Assembly (NCBI RefSeq): GCF_964036645.1
Contig: NZ_OZ038525.1
Span: 868,001-932,000 of the forward strand
Direction of reading: 5' to 3'
Source of the DNA: Tenacibaculum sp. 190524A02b
GTDB taxonomy: Bacteria > Bacteroidota > Bacteroidia > Flavobacteriales > Flavobacteriaceae
Length of the DNA: 64,000 nt
This document shows positions 50,969-62,000 of the stretch, in pieces. How positions within the stretch are numbered: position 1 is the first letter of the stretch; every line of letters begins with the position of its first letter. The notes beneath the pieces were generated by a model. The model made no database searches. It worked only from the letters and a program-made list of their open reading frames with translations, and had not been told where the DNA came from. Position numbers and translations under genes: made by a program.

Positions 50969-52700
50969 TATAAATAACTTTTCTATATCTAAATTAACTT
51001 TTTTGTTATTATTTATGTTTTTCAAAGGACATGGGCAAAATGAAAAAGTTAATTTAGATTTAGAATTACTCTTAAATAAAGCAGATAGACTATGTTTAAA
51101 GAATAAAAAAAAATCATTCTGTAAGTCTATTAACTTTTACAAAAATGAAGAGTATGATTCATGCTATGCATATAGTAATAGATCACTTTTAGAAAGTTTT
51201 AACGAAGAAGAAAATGATATATTGAATTATATTCAAGGTACTTCCGCTGTTAGAAAAAAGCTCTATAAAAAAGCTTTAAGTAGTTTTTTGGCAATTTCTG
51301 AAAATGAGGAGATGAGTAGTTTAAAGCTACATAAATTAGGAAGAGTTTATTTGAGTCTTAAAAAATATGATGAATCAATTTTTTATTATGAAAAGTGGAA
51401 TAAAAACAGCTCAAGTACAACCTTAAAATTAAGAAAAGCGTCATATCATAATTTAGCACTTTGCTATATTCATAAAAAACAATATGGTAGAGCTAAAAAA
51501 TACTTTAAAAAAGAGTTAAATTTAATTCAAAAAAAAGATACTGCTTCTTTGATTAGAGCAAAAATGGAATTGGCCAATGTATACTATAACCAGTATCTAG
51601 ACGATGAAGCTATTCCATTATTTGAGGAAGCTTATGAGTTAGCTAAATCTTTTTCAAATCTTCAACTGAAAGAAGATACTTCGAAAAACATGGCAGTGGT
51701 GGAGCGCAATAGAAAGCGTTATAAAGAAAGTGTAGCTTATTATAGAGAGTATAACAAATGGAAAGATTCTATTTGGAATAGAGATCGTATTTGGGAGTTA
51801 ACTGAGCGTGACAAAAAATTAGCTTTAGCACAAAAACAACAAGAAATAGCGTTACAAGAAGAAAAGTTGAAGCGTCAAAAAGTTGTACAGAATAGTTTGT
51901 TAGCTGGAGCTTCTGGGTTATTATTATTTATAGGAGGATTAGGTTTCTTTTATAGAAAGCTTAAAAAGAAAAATAAACTGATAACAAAACAAAAGGAGGA
52001 TTTGGATGTGGCTAATAAAACCAAAAACTATCTTTTCTCTGTGGTTTCACATGATTTACGTTCTCCAATTAATACAATAAAATATCAGCATGAAACTTTA
52101 AGAAAGCATGTACAAAATGAGGATTTATCTGCCATAAGAGAAGTTTCTGAGACGGCAATTGCTGTTACTGAAAGTACCAGTCATTTATTAAATAATGTGT
52201 TGCATTGGTCCTTAGAACAAAGTAACCAATTATTATTTGAGACCAAAGAGTATGCTTTACGTCCTTTAGTGGAGCATGTTTTACACGATTATGTTTCTCT
52301 ATTAGAAGCAAAGGGTATTGAGTTAACTTCTAGTTTAGAAAATAATTTGGTAAAGGTAGATAAGGAGTCTATAAAAATTGTAATCCGTAACCTTATAGAT
52401 AATGCCGTAAAATATATGGGAGAATCTGGAAACATTGCAGTAAATACTGGAATACATTCTGATAGCATAGCTTTTATAAGCATTGAAGATACTGGAATGG
52501 GAATTTCTCCAAAACGATTGGAAAAAATTAATGCTTTACAAAATTTAAGTATTGATAAAATAGATCGCTCAAAAGGTGTTGGATTAGGATTGTTACTTTG
52601 CCAAACCTTGATTAAAAAGAATCAAGGTTCTCTTGTTTTTGAAAGTGAAGTAGGTAAGGGGACGAAAATAACAATTCTTCTGCCTAGTATTCCAATATAA
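50958..52700 (+). CDS. TPR-containing sensor histidine kinase
   Basis: This 580-aa protein has an N-terminal signal sequence (LTFLLLFMFFKGHGQ, to about residue 27) and TPR-like helices over ~30-290 (FLAISENEEMSSLKLHKLGR, AKKYFKKELNLIQKK). One membrane helix follows (LLAGASGLLLFIGGLGFFY, about 314-332), then a coiled coil. The HisKA box is VVSHDLRSPIN (His about residue 366), and the HATPase domain has IVIRNLIDNAVKYM (N box), EDTGMGIS (G1) and KGVGLGLLLCQ (G2). It is a membrane sensor kinase with an extracytoplasmic TPR input. No response regulator is adjacent, so it is an orphan kinase here. It starts inside the end of the unknown gene at 50423. Confidence 0.92.
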   Translation: MVISINNFSISKLTFLLLFMFFKGHGQNEKVNLDLELLLNKADRLCLKNKKKSFCKSINFYKNEEYDSCYAYSNRSLLESFNEEENDILNYIQGTSAVRKKLYKKALSSFLAISENEEMSSLKLHKLGRVYLSLKKYDESIFYYEKWNKNSSSTTLKLRKASYHNLALCYIHKKQYGRAKKYFKKELNLIQKKDTASLIRAKMELANVYYNQYLDDEAIPLFEEAYELAKSFSNLQLKEDTSKNMAVVERNRKRYKESVAYYREYNKWKDSIWNRDRIWELTERDKKLALAQKQQEIALQEEKLKRQKVVQNSLLAGASGLLLFIGGLGFFYRKLKKKNKLITKQKEDLDVANKTKNYLFSVVSHDLRSPINTIKYQHETLRKHVQNEDLSAIREVSETAIAVTESTSHLLNNVLHWSLEQSNQLLFETKEYALRPLVEHVLHDYVSLLEAKGIELTSSLENNLVKVDKESIKIVIRNLIDNAVKYMGESGNIAVNTGIHSDSIAFISIEDTGMGISPKRLEKINALQNLSIDKIDRSKGVGLGLLLCQTLIKKNQGSLVFESEVGKGTKITILLPSIPI

Positions 52701-52730
52701 AAACGATGAATTTTTTTTAATTCATCGTTT
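52701..52730. terminator. Bidirectional terminator between the histidine kinase and T9SS type B gene
   Basis: AAACGATGAATT (52701-52712) pairs perfectly with AATTCATCGTTT (52719-52730) around a T6 loop, directly after the kinase stop and 22 bp after the stop of the converging gene. Confidence 0.8.
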
Positions 52731-52752
52731 AATAATATTTATATTTTTGAAA

Positions 52753-53916
52753 TTATCGTTGAATGTACACCCAACCTTTTTGAGTTTTACTTAAAGAATC
52801 GTTTCCAAGTTTTAACACATAGAAATAGGTACCTACAGGTAAGTTATTATCTCCATCTACAGTAACTCTTCCGTTAGATTTTCCTTCCCAATTGTTTTTG
52901 TAATTATCAGTTTCATATACAATGTTTCCCCATCTATTAAATATCTCAAGGTTATTGTTTTTGTATTGTTCCAATCCTTCAAATACTAATGTTTGATTTA
53001 CATTATCCCCATTAGGTGTAAATATTAAGTTCATGTCAGCTAGTTCTCCATCAGGGAATTCAGAGCCAAAAGTTATGATTGTATAATCATCAGGAACAAA
53101 TTCATTAGATGTAAGTTTACCAGTTGTATTTGTACCCTCTACGGAACTTCTTCCAAGATCAATCCATCTACCTTCAATTTTACTCCATCCTACAACTCTT
53201 AAAAATTGAATACTTTCACTAATTGTGTTAATTTGACTTTTATCATCCCATGTAAGTGTAATTTTAGTAGGCTTTGCTCCATCTAAATCCCAAAATTCAT
53301 GATTACTTATATTATTTAAAAAAACTTGTTTTTCTGTAGTTGTAAATTGCTCTGTAAAGTGAGTTGGAGGTGTATTAGGGTTATTAAAATAATAAGCGCC
53401 TTTATATGAGTTGTTTGTGTTTTCAGAAGGAAGAATCATTGGCCTTAATCTATTATCATCACCAATAGGAAAAATAAATTCTCCTTGATTTAGAACTGAA
53501 GCATATCCATCAACATACCTTAAATTATCTTCTCCAACATATAACTGATGATTAATATAATCTAAAGAAACATCAATTAGGTTTCTTGGGGTGTATATTC
53601 TACCATTTACAAAACTCATTTCGTTAGTAACACCTATAGAAGTGTGTAGCTCTACGTCATTTAAAGCATCTATTTCTAAGTTATGGAAAACAGCTCTATT
53701 ATCACCTGAAATAGCTCTTAATTCGCTATCACTGTAAAAGCCAGCTAAGCCTAGATTGTCATTGTCTAATGATCCATCATTAATAAAATCTGTGTGAAAT
53801 CCAATATTTGCATTTTCATGTAACTTAACGTTACCAAAATTATGAAATGCTGTTTGTGCATTGTTTGAAAATGGCATAAGGGTTACCATTATCAATATAG
53901 ATAAAAAATTTTTCAT
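52753..53916 (-). CDS. Secreted protein with T9SS type B (gliding-motility-associated, CHU_C-type) sorting domain
   Basis: This 387-aa protein has a signal peptide (ending PFSNNAQ, about residue 21). A beta-rich body follows (FHNFGNVKLHENANIGFHTD, SVLNQGEFIFPIGDDNRLRP). The ~95-residue end contains FTPNGDNVNQTLVFEG, LEIFNRWGNIVYE and PVGTYFYVLKLG, the CHU_C / type B sorting signal. Such proteins are carried by the T9SS and often bound by SprF-like partners. It is the last gene of the minus-strand surface-fibre locus; the 339-bp gap 53917-54255 upstream of it is A/T-rich and shows no feature. It may help display or anchor the neighbouring fibre proteins. Confidence 0.9.
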   Translation of the reverse strand: MKNFLSILIMVTLMPFSNNAQTAFHNFGNVKLHENANIGFHTDFINDGSLDNDNLGLAGFYSDSELRAISGDNRAVFHNLEIDALNDVELHTSIGVTNEMSFVNGRIYTPRNLIDVSLDYINHQLYVGEDNLRYVDGYASVLNQGEFIFPIGDDNRLRPMILPSENTNNSYKGAYYFNNPNTPPTHFTEQFTTTEKQVFLNNISNHEFWDLDGAKPTKITLTWDDKSQINTISESIQFLRVVGWSKIEGRWIDLGRSSVEGTNTTGKLTSNEFVPDDYTIITFGSEFPDGELADMNLIFTPNGDNVNQTLVFEGLEQYKNNNLEIFNRWGNIVYETDNYKNNWEGKSNGRVTVDGDNNLPVGTYFYVLKLGNDSLSKTQKGWVYIQR

Positions 53917-54255
53917 AATACCCCCGTATTTGTTTATAATTCTTTATTATTTAATATTACATTCAAAAATCAAAATGTTGTTTTACGTCAACAATATTTT
54001 AAATTATTTATTAGTTTCATTGTTTTATCATTATTTGGTTACAGTTCAAAAGTATTTAAACTTTTGAGTTTTTTTGATTATGTTTCGATAAATAGCAAAT
54101 AACTACCGTTAAGCTGTCGTTAAATAGCGTTATTTACATGTTTTTTTATTTTTTGCTTTAAATTATAGGTCACTATTAATAATAATTATACAAGTTTAAA
54201 GTTTGCAAAAATAGATTAAAAAATAATAATGTGATGATTTTTAGTGTATTAATGT

Positions 54256-54972
54256 TTACTTGTAGGCTGTGTAGAGAACTACTAAGCTTTCATTTAATAT
54301 ATCATTATCTCTATTGGTATTTCCAGAAGAACCAAGCCCATAACTTACATTTAAAGTAAATCCATTACTATCAAAAGTAGATAGAGAGGCTGTTATGGTA
54401 CCTAAATTTTGTGCATTTTGGTTACCATATCTTAATCCAATACATTGTGTATTGGAAGAATATCTTGAAATAGAATTGATAGAGCTTCCGCTTCCTCCAA
54501 TATATATGGTGGCTTGGGTTATAGAACTAGTATCTTGTCTTGCAAAACCATGTGTTGTACCAAATGCATTTTGCAATGTAGCGGTATTTAACCCTGCTGA
54601 ACCTGCTGAATTGATATTAAAAGCTTCAATATTTGCATGAGCTTTAAATGTAATTTGAGAAGGTTGGAAGGGGAGCATATTTTCTATATGATTAAAAGAG
54701 GTAGCTGTAGTGCCACCAGGAGCATTAATAATGAAAAAGCTAACATACACATTTTGATCAGTTAACATTTCTCTCCAACCAGAAGATGTGTATTCGACTA
54801 ATCTATCTTTAACAGTGTCAAAAGCTAAACTTCCTATTTCAGGAGAACTTATATTATTTAGTTCTGTAGTTGTTGCCTTAGCTACTCCCATTAAAGACAT
54901 TTCATCAACTTGAGCTTTAGCTATTAAGTTAAAAAATAAAATAATAATAATTGTTAGGGGAAATTTTCTCAT
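54256..54972 (-). CDS. Secreted tail-fibre-like hypothetical protein (238 aa)
   Basis: From MRKFPLTIIIILFF the product has a signal peptide (ending IAKAQ). It then carries MSLMGVAKATTTELNNISS and EIGSLAFDTVKDRLVEYTSS, the GxLxYDT...W pattern typical of flavobacterial tail-fibre-like proteins, followed by a glycine/serine-rich beta region. The start at 54972 is preferred over 55011 because it begins a signal peptide and lies 4 bp after the upstream gene's stop. It is the third gene of the apparent operon with the giant repeat protein. Function is unknown; a fibre tip or accessory is possible. Confidence 0.78.
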   Translation of the reverse strand: MRKFPLTIIIILFFNLIAKAQVDEMSLMGVAKATTTELNNISSPEIGSLAFDTVKDRLVEYTSSGWREMLTDQNVYVSFFIINAPGGTTATSFNHIENMLPFQPSQITFKAHANIEAFNINSAGSAGLNTATLQNAFGTTHGFARQDTSSITQATIYIGGSGSSINSISRYSSNTQCIGLRYGNQNAQNLGTITASLSTFDSNGFTLNVSYGLGSSGNTNRDNDILNESLVVLYTAYK

Positions 54973-54976
54973 TGAT

Positions 54977-56056
54977 TTAAAATCTAAATATTTGTTGCCA
55001 TACAACACCATCGCTTTGAACCCATAATGTTCTATTGCTATTTATTCTAGTAGCATTAGCATTATTTTGGTTTACATAGGTTGATATTGTTCTATTAGCA
55101 CCAGATATGTTTTTTATAACATAAATTCTACCAGTACAGGTATTAGCTGTAGGTAATACAATAGTTTGATTACTTAATAATATTATAGTGAAATGATCTT
55201 CTGTTAGTGTAAAGTTACCAGTTCCATTAAGTCTTAAAATAGATTTAGAAATAGAACCTTCTACTTGAAGTGTTGAATTGGCAATATTAAAGCTAGCCTG
55301 AGAATCGTCATAATCACTGTCTACTGGTACTTCTGAGGTGTTTATATTAATACCAAATCTTGTTTTAGCTGAAGCTGTATTATTGCTTCCTTGAACTCTG
55401 AAAAGCTCTTTATGAAATTGTCCATTTCTATAATCGTATCTTTTAAAAATGATAGGTTCGGCTCCATCATCTCCAATAATAAATTCTAAACGACCATCAT
55501 TAGCTGGACCACCAGAGCCAATTTCAAATAGATCGGTTCCTCCAGTACTTCCTTTTAGTCTAAAGCTACCATTAGTAGTAGTAAAAAACATAGGTTTATA
55601 AAAGGAAGCTCCCGAAGCGGCAAATTGTAAGGCCGCTACATTTCCATTACCATTTAAATGAACTAAAGGTTGATCATTATCTGTATAGTCAGGGAAATTT
55701 TGATACAAGCCTAGTGTTTCTCTTCTACCAAATTCAAGAATAGGTAAGTTGTTAGATCTTATTTCCATTTTTATGTCATCAATAGTACCAAGGAAGTTAG
55801 TACTAGTTAGGCCAGAGTTACCTGTTGTTAACCAATTAGTTCCGCTAGTGGAAATCCATGTTGTACCATTGAAAATAAATAAACCTTTTTGTTCAGTATT
55901 ATAAAGTAAAGATCCTTCTTGAGCACCGGTTATAGAAAACATGTTTATATTGGTTGTTACTGACGGTATTCCCATAACAGAGCCAGCGTCTAATTGACTT
56001 TGTACTGAATAGTTTGTACAAATAAATGTTAAAATTGAAAGTAATATTTTCTTCAT
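54977..56056 (-). CDS. Secreted tail-fibre-like hypothetical protein (359 aa)
   Basis: The signal peptide ends near NYSVQSQ (about residue 20). The opening SVMGIPSVTTNINMFSI and GSLLYNTEQKGLFIFNGTTW parallels the downstream 238-aa protein. The body is beta-rich (GRLEFIIGDDGAEPIIFKRY), and the end IRTxxV-type strands (NRTLWVQSDGVVWQQIFRF) look like a fibre-tip or collar domain. No T9SS sorting domain is visible. It starts 11 bp after the giant repeat gene stop, so it is almost certainly cotranscribed with it. Confidence 0.8.
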   Translation of the reverse strand: MKKILLSILTFICTNYSVQSQLDAGSVMGIPSVTTNINMFSITGAQEGSLLYNTEQKGLFIFNGTTWISTSGTNWLTTGNSGLTSTNFLGTIDDIKMEIRSNNLPILEFGRRETLGLYQNFPDYTDNDQPLVHLNGNGNVAALQFAASGASFYKPMFFTTTNGSFRLKGSTGGTDLFEIGSGGPANDGRLEFIIGDDGAEPIIFKRYDYRNGQFHKELFRVQGSNNTASAKTRFGININTSEVPVDSDYDDSQASFNIANSTLQVEGSISKSILRLNGTGNFTLTEDHFTIILLSNQTIVLPTANTCTGRIYVIKNISGANRTISTYVNQNNANATRINSNRTLWVQSDGVVWQQIFRF

Positions 56057-56067
56057 ATACTGTAGTT

Positions 56068-59000
56068 TTATGGTAATCTAATAACTGTAAACATAAATCC
56101 TAAATCAGCTAAATCTAAATTTGTAGTACCATTATCGTTATCACCAGCTCTTACTCTAAAACCAGTTGAAGTTATATTAGTATAGCCAACGGTTGGATCG
56201 TCATAACCACCTCCACCATTATCTGGGCAATTACCTCCACAATCTTCAGGTGTAATTTGGATAATGTAGTTAGTAGTTCCAATATCTGTAAATGTAACAT
56301 CAAATAGCCCTTGACTTACCCTAGTAATGGTTGCATTATAAACAGATTTTGAACCTGTTCCTGATAATTCATTAGCATTATGTCTACCCGCTGCATATAT
56401 TATTGGTCCATTGAAATATGCTCCTCCATTTGCTCCAACAGTAATAGCATTATCTGTTTCAGCTGCAACTACATTTGCTGTTTGTGCTGTAGCGTTTTCA
56501 TTAGTATAAGTAATTACACCAGTAGTTGTATTTTGAGTCATTGTTGTTACTGTTTCATTTACATCTACAGCAGTAGCAGTAGCTGAGCTTTGATATTCAC
56601 CTATCTTGTGAGTTGTCCCTGTTGTTGTGTCTGTATATGATCCAAGCTCGTTTGTTATTGAACCATCTATTGTAATGGTGTTTCCGTCTGCGATAGATAA
56701 GTCATTACCAGAAATCGATAAAGTTTGATCATCAGTATCAGTACTATTAATAACATATGGAGTAGCGGAAGATCCATCCCCCGTAACGGTTACATTAGTT
56801 CCAGCATTTACTACAGTTTCAGTACCATCTGCTGAAGGTAATGTAATGGTGTTTCCGTCTGCAATAGATAAGTCATTACCAGAAATTGATAAAGTTTGAT
56901 CATCAGTGTCTGTATCAGTACTATTAATAACATATGGAGTAGCGGAAGATCCATCCCCTGTAACGGTTACATTAGTTCCAGCATTTACAACAGTTTCAGT
57001 ACCATCTGCCGAAGGTAATGTAATGGTGTTTCCGTCTGCAATAGATAAATCATTACCAGATATCGATAGAGTTTGATCATCAGTGTCAGTACTATTAATA
57101 ACATATGGAGTAGCGGAAGATCCATCCCCCGTAACGGTTACATTAGTTCCAGCATTTACTACAGTTTCAGTACCATCTGCTGAAGGTAATGTAATGGTGT
57201 TTCCGTCAGCAATAGATAAGTCATTACCAGAAATCGATAAGGTTTGATCATCAGTGTCAGTACTATTAATAACATATGGAGTAGCGGAAGATCCATCCCC
57301 CGTAACAGTAACGTTAGTTCCAGCATTTACTACAGTTTCAGTACCATCAGCCGAAGGTAATGTAATGGTGTTTCCGTCTGCAATAGATAAATCATTACCA
57401 GAAATCGATAGAGTTTGATCATCAGTGTCAGTACTATTAATAACATATGGAGTAGCGGAAGATCCATCCCCCGTAACAGTAACATTAGTTCCAGCATTTA
57501 CTACAGTTTCAGTACCATCTGCTGAAGGTAATGTAATGGTGTTTCCATCTGCGATAGATAAATCGTTACCAGAAATCGATAGAGTTTGGTCATCAGTGTC
57601 TGTATCAGTACTATTAATAACATATGGAGTAGCGGAAGATCCATCCCCCGTAACGGTTACATTAGTTCCAGCATTTACTACAGTTTCAGTACCATCTGCT
57701 GAAGGTAATGTAATGGTGTTTCCGTCTGCAATAGATAAGTCATTACCAGAAATTGATAAAGTTTGATCATCAGTGTCTGTATCAGTACTATTAATAACAT
57801 ATGGAGTAGCGGAAGATCCATCCCCTGTAACGGTTACATTAGTTCCAGCATTTACAACAGTTTCAGTACCATCTGCTGAAGGCAATGTAATGGTGTTTCC
57901 GTCTGCAATAGATAAATCATTACCAGAAATCGATAAAGTTTGATCATCAGTGTCAGTACTATTAATAACATATGGAGTAGCGGAAGATCCATCCCCTGTA
58001 ACGGTTACATTAGTTCCAGCATTTACAACAGTTTCAGTACCATCTGCTGAAGGTAATGTAATGGTGTTTCCGTCTGCAATAGATAAGTCATTACCAGAAA
58101 TCGATAAAGTTTGATCATCAGTGTCAGTACTATTAATAACATATGGAGTAGCGGAAGATCCATCCCCCGTAACAGTAACGTTAGTTCCAGCATTTACTAC
58201 AGTTTCAGTACCATCTGCTGAAGGTAATGTAATTGTATTTCCGTCTGCGATAGATAAATCGTTACCAGAGATCGATAAGGTTTGGTCATCTGTATCTGCG
58301 GGCAGAGTAATTGTATTTCCATCAGCAATAGATAAATCATTACCAGAAATCGATAGAGTTTGATCATCAGTGTCAGTACTATTAATAACATATGGAGTAG
58401 CGGAAGATCCATCCCCCGTAACAGTAACGTTAGTTCCAGCATTTACTACAGTTTCAGTACCATCTGCAGAAGGTAATGTAATGGTGTTTCCGTCTGCGAT
58501 AGATAAATCGTTACCAGATATCGATAGAGTTTGATCATCAGTGTCAGTACTATTAATAACATATGGAGTAGCGGAAGATCCATCCCCTGTAACGGTTACA
58601 TTAGTTCCAGCATTTACTACAGTTTCAGTACCATCTGCCGAAGGTAATGTAATGGTGTTTCCGTCTGCGATAGATAAATCGTTACCAGAAATCGATAAGG
58701 TTTGGTCATCTGTATCTGCGGGCAGAGTAATTGTATTTCCATCAGCAATAGATAAATCATTACCAGAAATCGATAGAGTTTGATCATCAGTGTCAGTACT
58801 ATTAATAACATATGGAGTAGCGGAAGATCCATCCCCCGTAACAGTAACGTTAGTTCCAGCATTTACTACAGTTTCAGTACCATCTGCTGAAGGTAATGTA
58901 ATGGTGTTTCCGTCTGCGATAGATAAATCGTTACCAGAAATCGATAGAGTTTGATCATCAGTGTCAGTACTATTAATAACATATGGAGTAGCGGAAGATC

Positions 59001-62000
59001 CATCCCCTGTAACGGTTACATTAGTTCCAGCATTTACTACAGTTTCAGTACCATCTGCTAAAGGTAATGTAATGGTGTTTCCGTCTGCAATAGATAAATC
59101 ATTACCAGAAATCGATAGAGTTTGATCATCAGTGTCAGTACTATTAATAACATATGGAGTAGCGGAAGATCCATCCCCCGTAACGGTTACATTAGTTCCA
59201 GCATTTACAACAGTTTCAGTACCATCTGCCGAAGGTAATGTAATGGTGTTTCCGTCAGCAATAGATAAATCGTTACCAGATATCGATAGAGTTTGATCAT
59301 CAGTGTCAGTACTATTAATAACATATGGAGTAGCGGAAGATCCATCCCCCGTAACGGTTACATTAGTTCCAGCATTTACTACAGTTTCAGTACCATCTGC
59401 TGAAGGTAATGTAATGGTGTTTCCGTCTGCGATAGATAAATCATTACCAGAAATTGATAAAGTTTGATCATCAGTGTCTGTATCAGTACTATTAATAACA
59501 TATGGAGTAGCGGAAGATCCATCCCCCGTAACGGTTACATTAGTTCCAGCATTTACTACAGTTTCAGTACCATCTGCTGAAGGTAATGTAATGGTGTTTC
59601 CGTCTGCAATAGATAAGTCATTACCAGAAATTGATAAAGTTTGATCATCAGTGTCAGTACTATTAATAACATATGGAGTAGCAGAAGATCCATCCCCTGT
59701 AACGGTTACATTAGTTCCAGCATTTACAACAGTTTCAGTACCGTCTGCCGAAGGTAATGTAATGGTGTTTCCGTCTGCAATAGATAAATCATTACCAGAT
59801 ATCGATAGAGTTTGATCATCAGTGTCTGTATCAGTACTATTAATAACATATGGAGTAGCAGAAGATCCATCCCCTGTAACGGTTACATTAGTTCCAGCAT
59901 TTACAACAGTTTCAGTACCATCTGCTGAAGGTAATGTAATGGTGTTTCCGTCTGCGATAGATAAATCGTTACCAGAAATCGATAAGGTTTGGTCATCTGT
60001 ATCTGCGGGCAGTGTAATTGTATTTCCATCAGCAATAGATAAATCATTACCAGATATCGATAGAGTTTGATCATCAGTGTCAGTACTATTAATAACATAT
60101 GGAGTAGCGGAAGATCCATCCCCCGTAACAGTAACGTTAGTTCCAGCATTTACTACAGTTTCAGTACCATCTGCTGAAGGTAATGTAATGGTGTTTCCAT
60201 CTGCAATAGATAAGTCATTACCAGAAATCGATAAAGTTTGATCATCAGTGTCTGTATCAGTACTATTAATAACATATGGAGTAGCGGAAGATCCATCCCC
60301 TGTAACGGTTACATTAGTTCCAGCATTTACTACAGTTTCAGTACCATCTGCCGAAGGTAATGTAATGGTGTTTCCGTCTGCAATAGATAAGTCATTACCA
60401 GAAATCGATAAGGTTTGGTCATCTGTATCTGCGGGCAGAGTAATTGTATTTCCATCAGCAATAGATAAATCATTACCAGAAATCGATAGAGTTTGATCAT
60501 CAGTGTCAGTACTATTAATAACATATGGAGTTGCGGAAGATCCATTCCCCGTAACAGTTACATTAGTTCCAGCATTTACAACAGTTTCAGTACCATCAGC
60601 CGAAGGTAATGTAATGGTGTTTCCGTCAGCAATAGATAAATCATTACCAGAGATCGATAAAGTTTGATCATCAGTGTCAGTACTATTAATAACATATGGA
60701 GTAGCGGAAGATCCATCCCCTGTAACGGTTACATTAGTTCCAGCATTTACTACAGTTTCAGTACCATCTGCCGAAGGTAATGTAATGGTGTTTCCGTCTG
60801 CGATAGATAAATCGTTACCAGAAATCGATAAGGTTTGGTCATCTGTATCTGCGGGCAGAGTAATTGTATTTCCATCCGCGATAGATAAATCGTTACCAGA
60901 AATCGATAGAGTTTGGTCATCAGTGTCAGTACTATTAATAACATATGGAGTAGCGGAAGATCCATCCCCTGTAACGGTTACATTAGTTCCAGCATTTACA
61001 ACAGTTTCAGTACCATCTGCTGAAGGCAATGTAATTGTATTTCCATCCGCGATAGATAAATCGTTACCAGAAATCGATAGAGTTTGATCATCAGTGTCAG
61101 TACTATTAATAACATATGGAGTAGCGGAAGATCCATCCCCTGTAACGGTTACATTAGTTCCAGCATTTACTACAGTTTCAGTACCATCTGCCGAAGGTAA
61201 TGTAATGGTGTTTCCATCCGCGATAGATAAATCGTTACCAGAAATCGATAAGGTTTGATCATCAGTGTCTGTATCAGTACTATTAATAACATATGGAGTA
61301 GCGGAAGATCCATCCCCTGTAACGGTTACATTAGTTCCAGCATTTACAACAGTTTCAGTACCATCTGCTGAAGGTAATGTAATGGTGTTTCCATCTGCGA
61401 TAGATAAATCGTTACCAGAAATCGATAAAGTTTGATCATCAGTGTCAGTACTATTAATAACATATGGAGTAGCGGAAGATCCATCCCCTGTAACGGTTAC
61501 ATTAGTTCCAGCATTTACTACAGTTTCAGTACCATCTGCTGAAGGTAATGTAATTGTATTTCCGTCTGCGATAGATAAATCGTTACCAGAGATCGATAAG
61601 GTTTGGTCATCTGTATCTGCGGGCAGAGTAATTGTATTTCCATCAGCAATAGATAAATCATTACCAGAAATCGATAGAGTTTGATCATCAGTGTCAGTAC
61701 TATTAATAACATATGGAGTAGCGGAAGATCCATCCCCCGTAACAGTAACGTTAGTTCCAGCATTTACTACAGTTTCAGTACCATCTGCTGAAGGTAATGT
61801 AATGGTGTTTCCGTCTGCGATAGATAAATCGTTACCAGATATCGATAGAGTTTGATCATCAGTGTCAGTACTATTAATAACATATGGAGTAGCGGAAGAT
61901 CCATCCCCTGTAACGGTTACATTAGTTCCAGCATTTACAACAGTTTCAGTACCATCTGCCGAAGGTAATGTAATGGTGTTTCCGTCAGCAATAGATAAAT

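Noticed and set aside
61029..61029. Start codon of the giant repeat gene at TTG 61029
   Set aside because: The frame stays open with the same repeats to the window edge, and the TTG is a silent Leu variant inside a repeat unit.
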